DNA of 6,185 nt. Source: Clostridia bacterium. Lineage in GTDB: Bacteria > Bacillota > Clostridia > Oscillospirales > Acutalibacteraceae. Below the pieces are notes generated by a model, which saw only the letters and a program-made list of their open reading frames with translations, was not told where the DNA came from and made no database searches. The DNA is taken from assembly GCA_017501865.1 (NCBI GenBank), contig JAFVWD010000308.1:1-6185 (forward strand). Reading direction: 5' to 3'. Position 1 is the first letter of the stretch; each line of letters begins with the position of its first letter. This document shows positions 5,633 through 6,185 of this stretch, piece after piece. Both the position numbers and the translations under genes were made by a program.

Positions 5633-5673
5633 CGACAATACTGTCGCATATAACAGCGCACTCGGCGCTTGTT
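5632..5673 (-). other. Two consecutive GC-rich hairpins upstream of the L1 site
   Basis: GCGACA-GTAT-TGTCGC (5632-5647) is a perfect 6-bp stem with a tetraloop. AAC(A)AGCGC-CGAGT-GCGCTGTT (5652-5673) is an 8-bp stem with one bulged base. They lie in tandem between the nusG stop and the L1 element. Neither is followed by a U run, so they are not intrinsic terminators. They may protect the processed rplK mRNA end, act as an RNase site, or pause polymerase. Confidence 0.5.
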
Positions 5674-5693
5674 ACCAAACTTTACTTGCAGTA

Positions 5694-6185
5694 TTAATCT
5701 ACTGCATTCTGAACCTGATTGAGTTCAAACTCAACAAGTGTTTCTCTACCGAACATAGAAATGGTTACGCGCACCATATTCTTTTCAGTATCAATCGCTT
5801 CAACTACACCTGAGAAGCCTTCAAATGGACCATCTGTAACTGTAACCATATCACCAAGGCCATAAGTAACCTCAACAATTTTTGTTTCAATTCCGAGTTT
5901 TTCTACCTCTGCATCGGTAAGCGGAACCGGTTTACTTTCCGGACCCACAAAACCTGTAACTCCGCGAGTGTATCTGATAGCATGCCAGGTTTCATTAGGA
6001 ACCTGTGGTTGGTTATCGTCGTCATACTCTACCGCAAGCTTAACTACAACATAGCTCGGGAATACTTTTCTCTCTACTTCGACTGTTTTGTCATCTATAA
6101 CTTCAACAACTTTTTCAAGAGGAATGCTTACACCGAGAATTTTATCTTGCATTTTACGGTTCTCGACAATATTTTCGATATAACT
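5694..6185 (-). CDS. nusG: Transcription elongation/termination factor NusG (N-terminus cut by window)
   Basis: 163 residues are visible, with the frame open to the right edge (first visible residues SYIENIVENRK); about 20 residues, including the start, lie outside. The visible NGN part has QDKILGVSIP, VERKVFPSYVVVKL and ETWHAIRYTRGVTGFVG. The KOW domain is at about 108-163 with GLGDMVTVTDGPFEGFSG and the MFGRETLVEFE strand. NusG binds the RNA polymerase clamp, modulates pausing and termination, and can link polymerase to ribosomes or Rho. The internal ATG at 6152 is not the start, because conserved family sequence continues upstream. Oddities: VFPS replaces the usual VFPG, and a short acidic insert EYDDDNQPQVPN lies before ETWH. 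It is normally preceded by secE, which lies outside the window. Confidence 0.96.
   Translation of the reverse strand, partial: SYIENIVENRKMQDKILGVSIPLEKVVEVIDDKTVEVERKVFPSYVVVKLAVEYDDDNQPQVPNETWHAIRYTRGVTGFVGPESKPVPLTDAEVEKLGIETKIVEVTYGLGDMVTVTDGPFEGFSGVVEAIDTEKNMVRVTISMFGRETLVEFELNQVQNAVD

Noticed and set aside
5644..5680. Promoter ahead of rplK (TTGGTA with TTATAT)
   Set aside because: The spacing is about 19 bases and both boxes are poor matches; readthrough from nusG is equally likely.

Overview
The window looks like a chromosomal segment of a low-to-moderate GC Firmicute, probably a gut-type Clostridia member. The reasons are the strong GGAGG ribosome binding sites, the consensus TTGACA-type promoters, the nusG-rplK-rplA-rplJ-rplL order, a Firmicutes-style L10 leader with an attenuator, and a secreted FN3/Cys-repeat protein of a kind common in gut clostridia. 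The species cannot be fixed from the sequence. Layout, right to left on the minus strand: nusG (N-terminus cut by the right edge), rplK (L11), rplA (L1), rplJ (L10) and rplL (L7/L12). This is the classic transcription-antitermination and ribosome-stalk block. The nusG-rplK spacer holds a hairpin that copies the L1-binding stem of 23S rRNA (GTGGGAGG paired across from ATACCAC), so L1 probably feeds back on rplKA. The rplA-rplJ spacer holds a strong promoter, an L10-leader RNA and an intrinsic terminator, so L10(L12)4 probably attenuates rplJL. A second, weaker L1-like stem lies between rplK and rplA. rplL ends at a two-way terminator; rpoB, its usual downstream neighbour, is absent. Left of the terminator is an accessory pair. 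A 69-residue Cro/CI-type HTH regulator (plus strand) faces away from a very large secreted protein (minus strand, at least 936 residues, C-terminus cut by the left edge). That protein has a signal peptide, two jelly-roll or PPC-like domains, five FN3 repeats, and Cys-rich 26-residue repeats inserted after FN3 units 4 and 5. The 127-bp divergent spacer carries two related 15-bp dyads. One fills the -35/-10 spacer of the secreted-protein promoter and the other abuts its -35 box, which suggests that the small HTH protein represses the secreted protein. Nothing here amounts to a clearly new system. The points most worth following up are the HTH/dyad/secreted-protein switch, the 18-bp palindrome filling the rplJ promoter spacer, and the doubled L1-type RNA sites.
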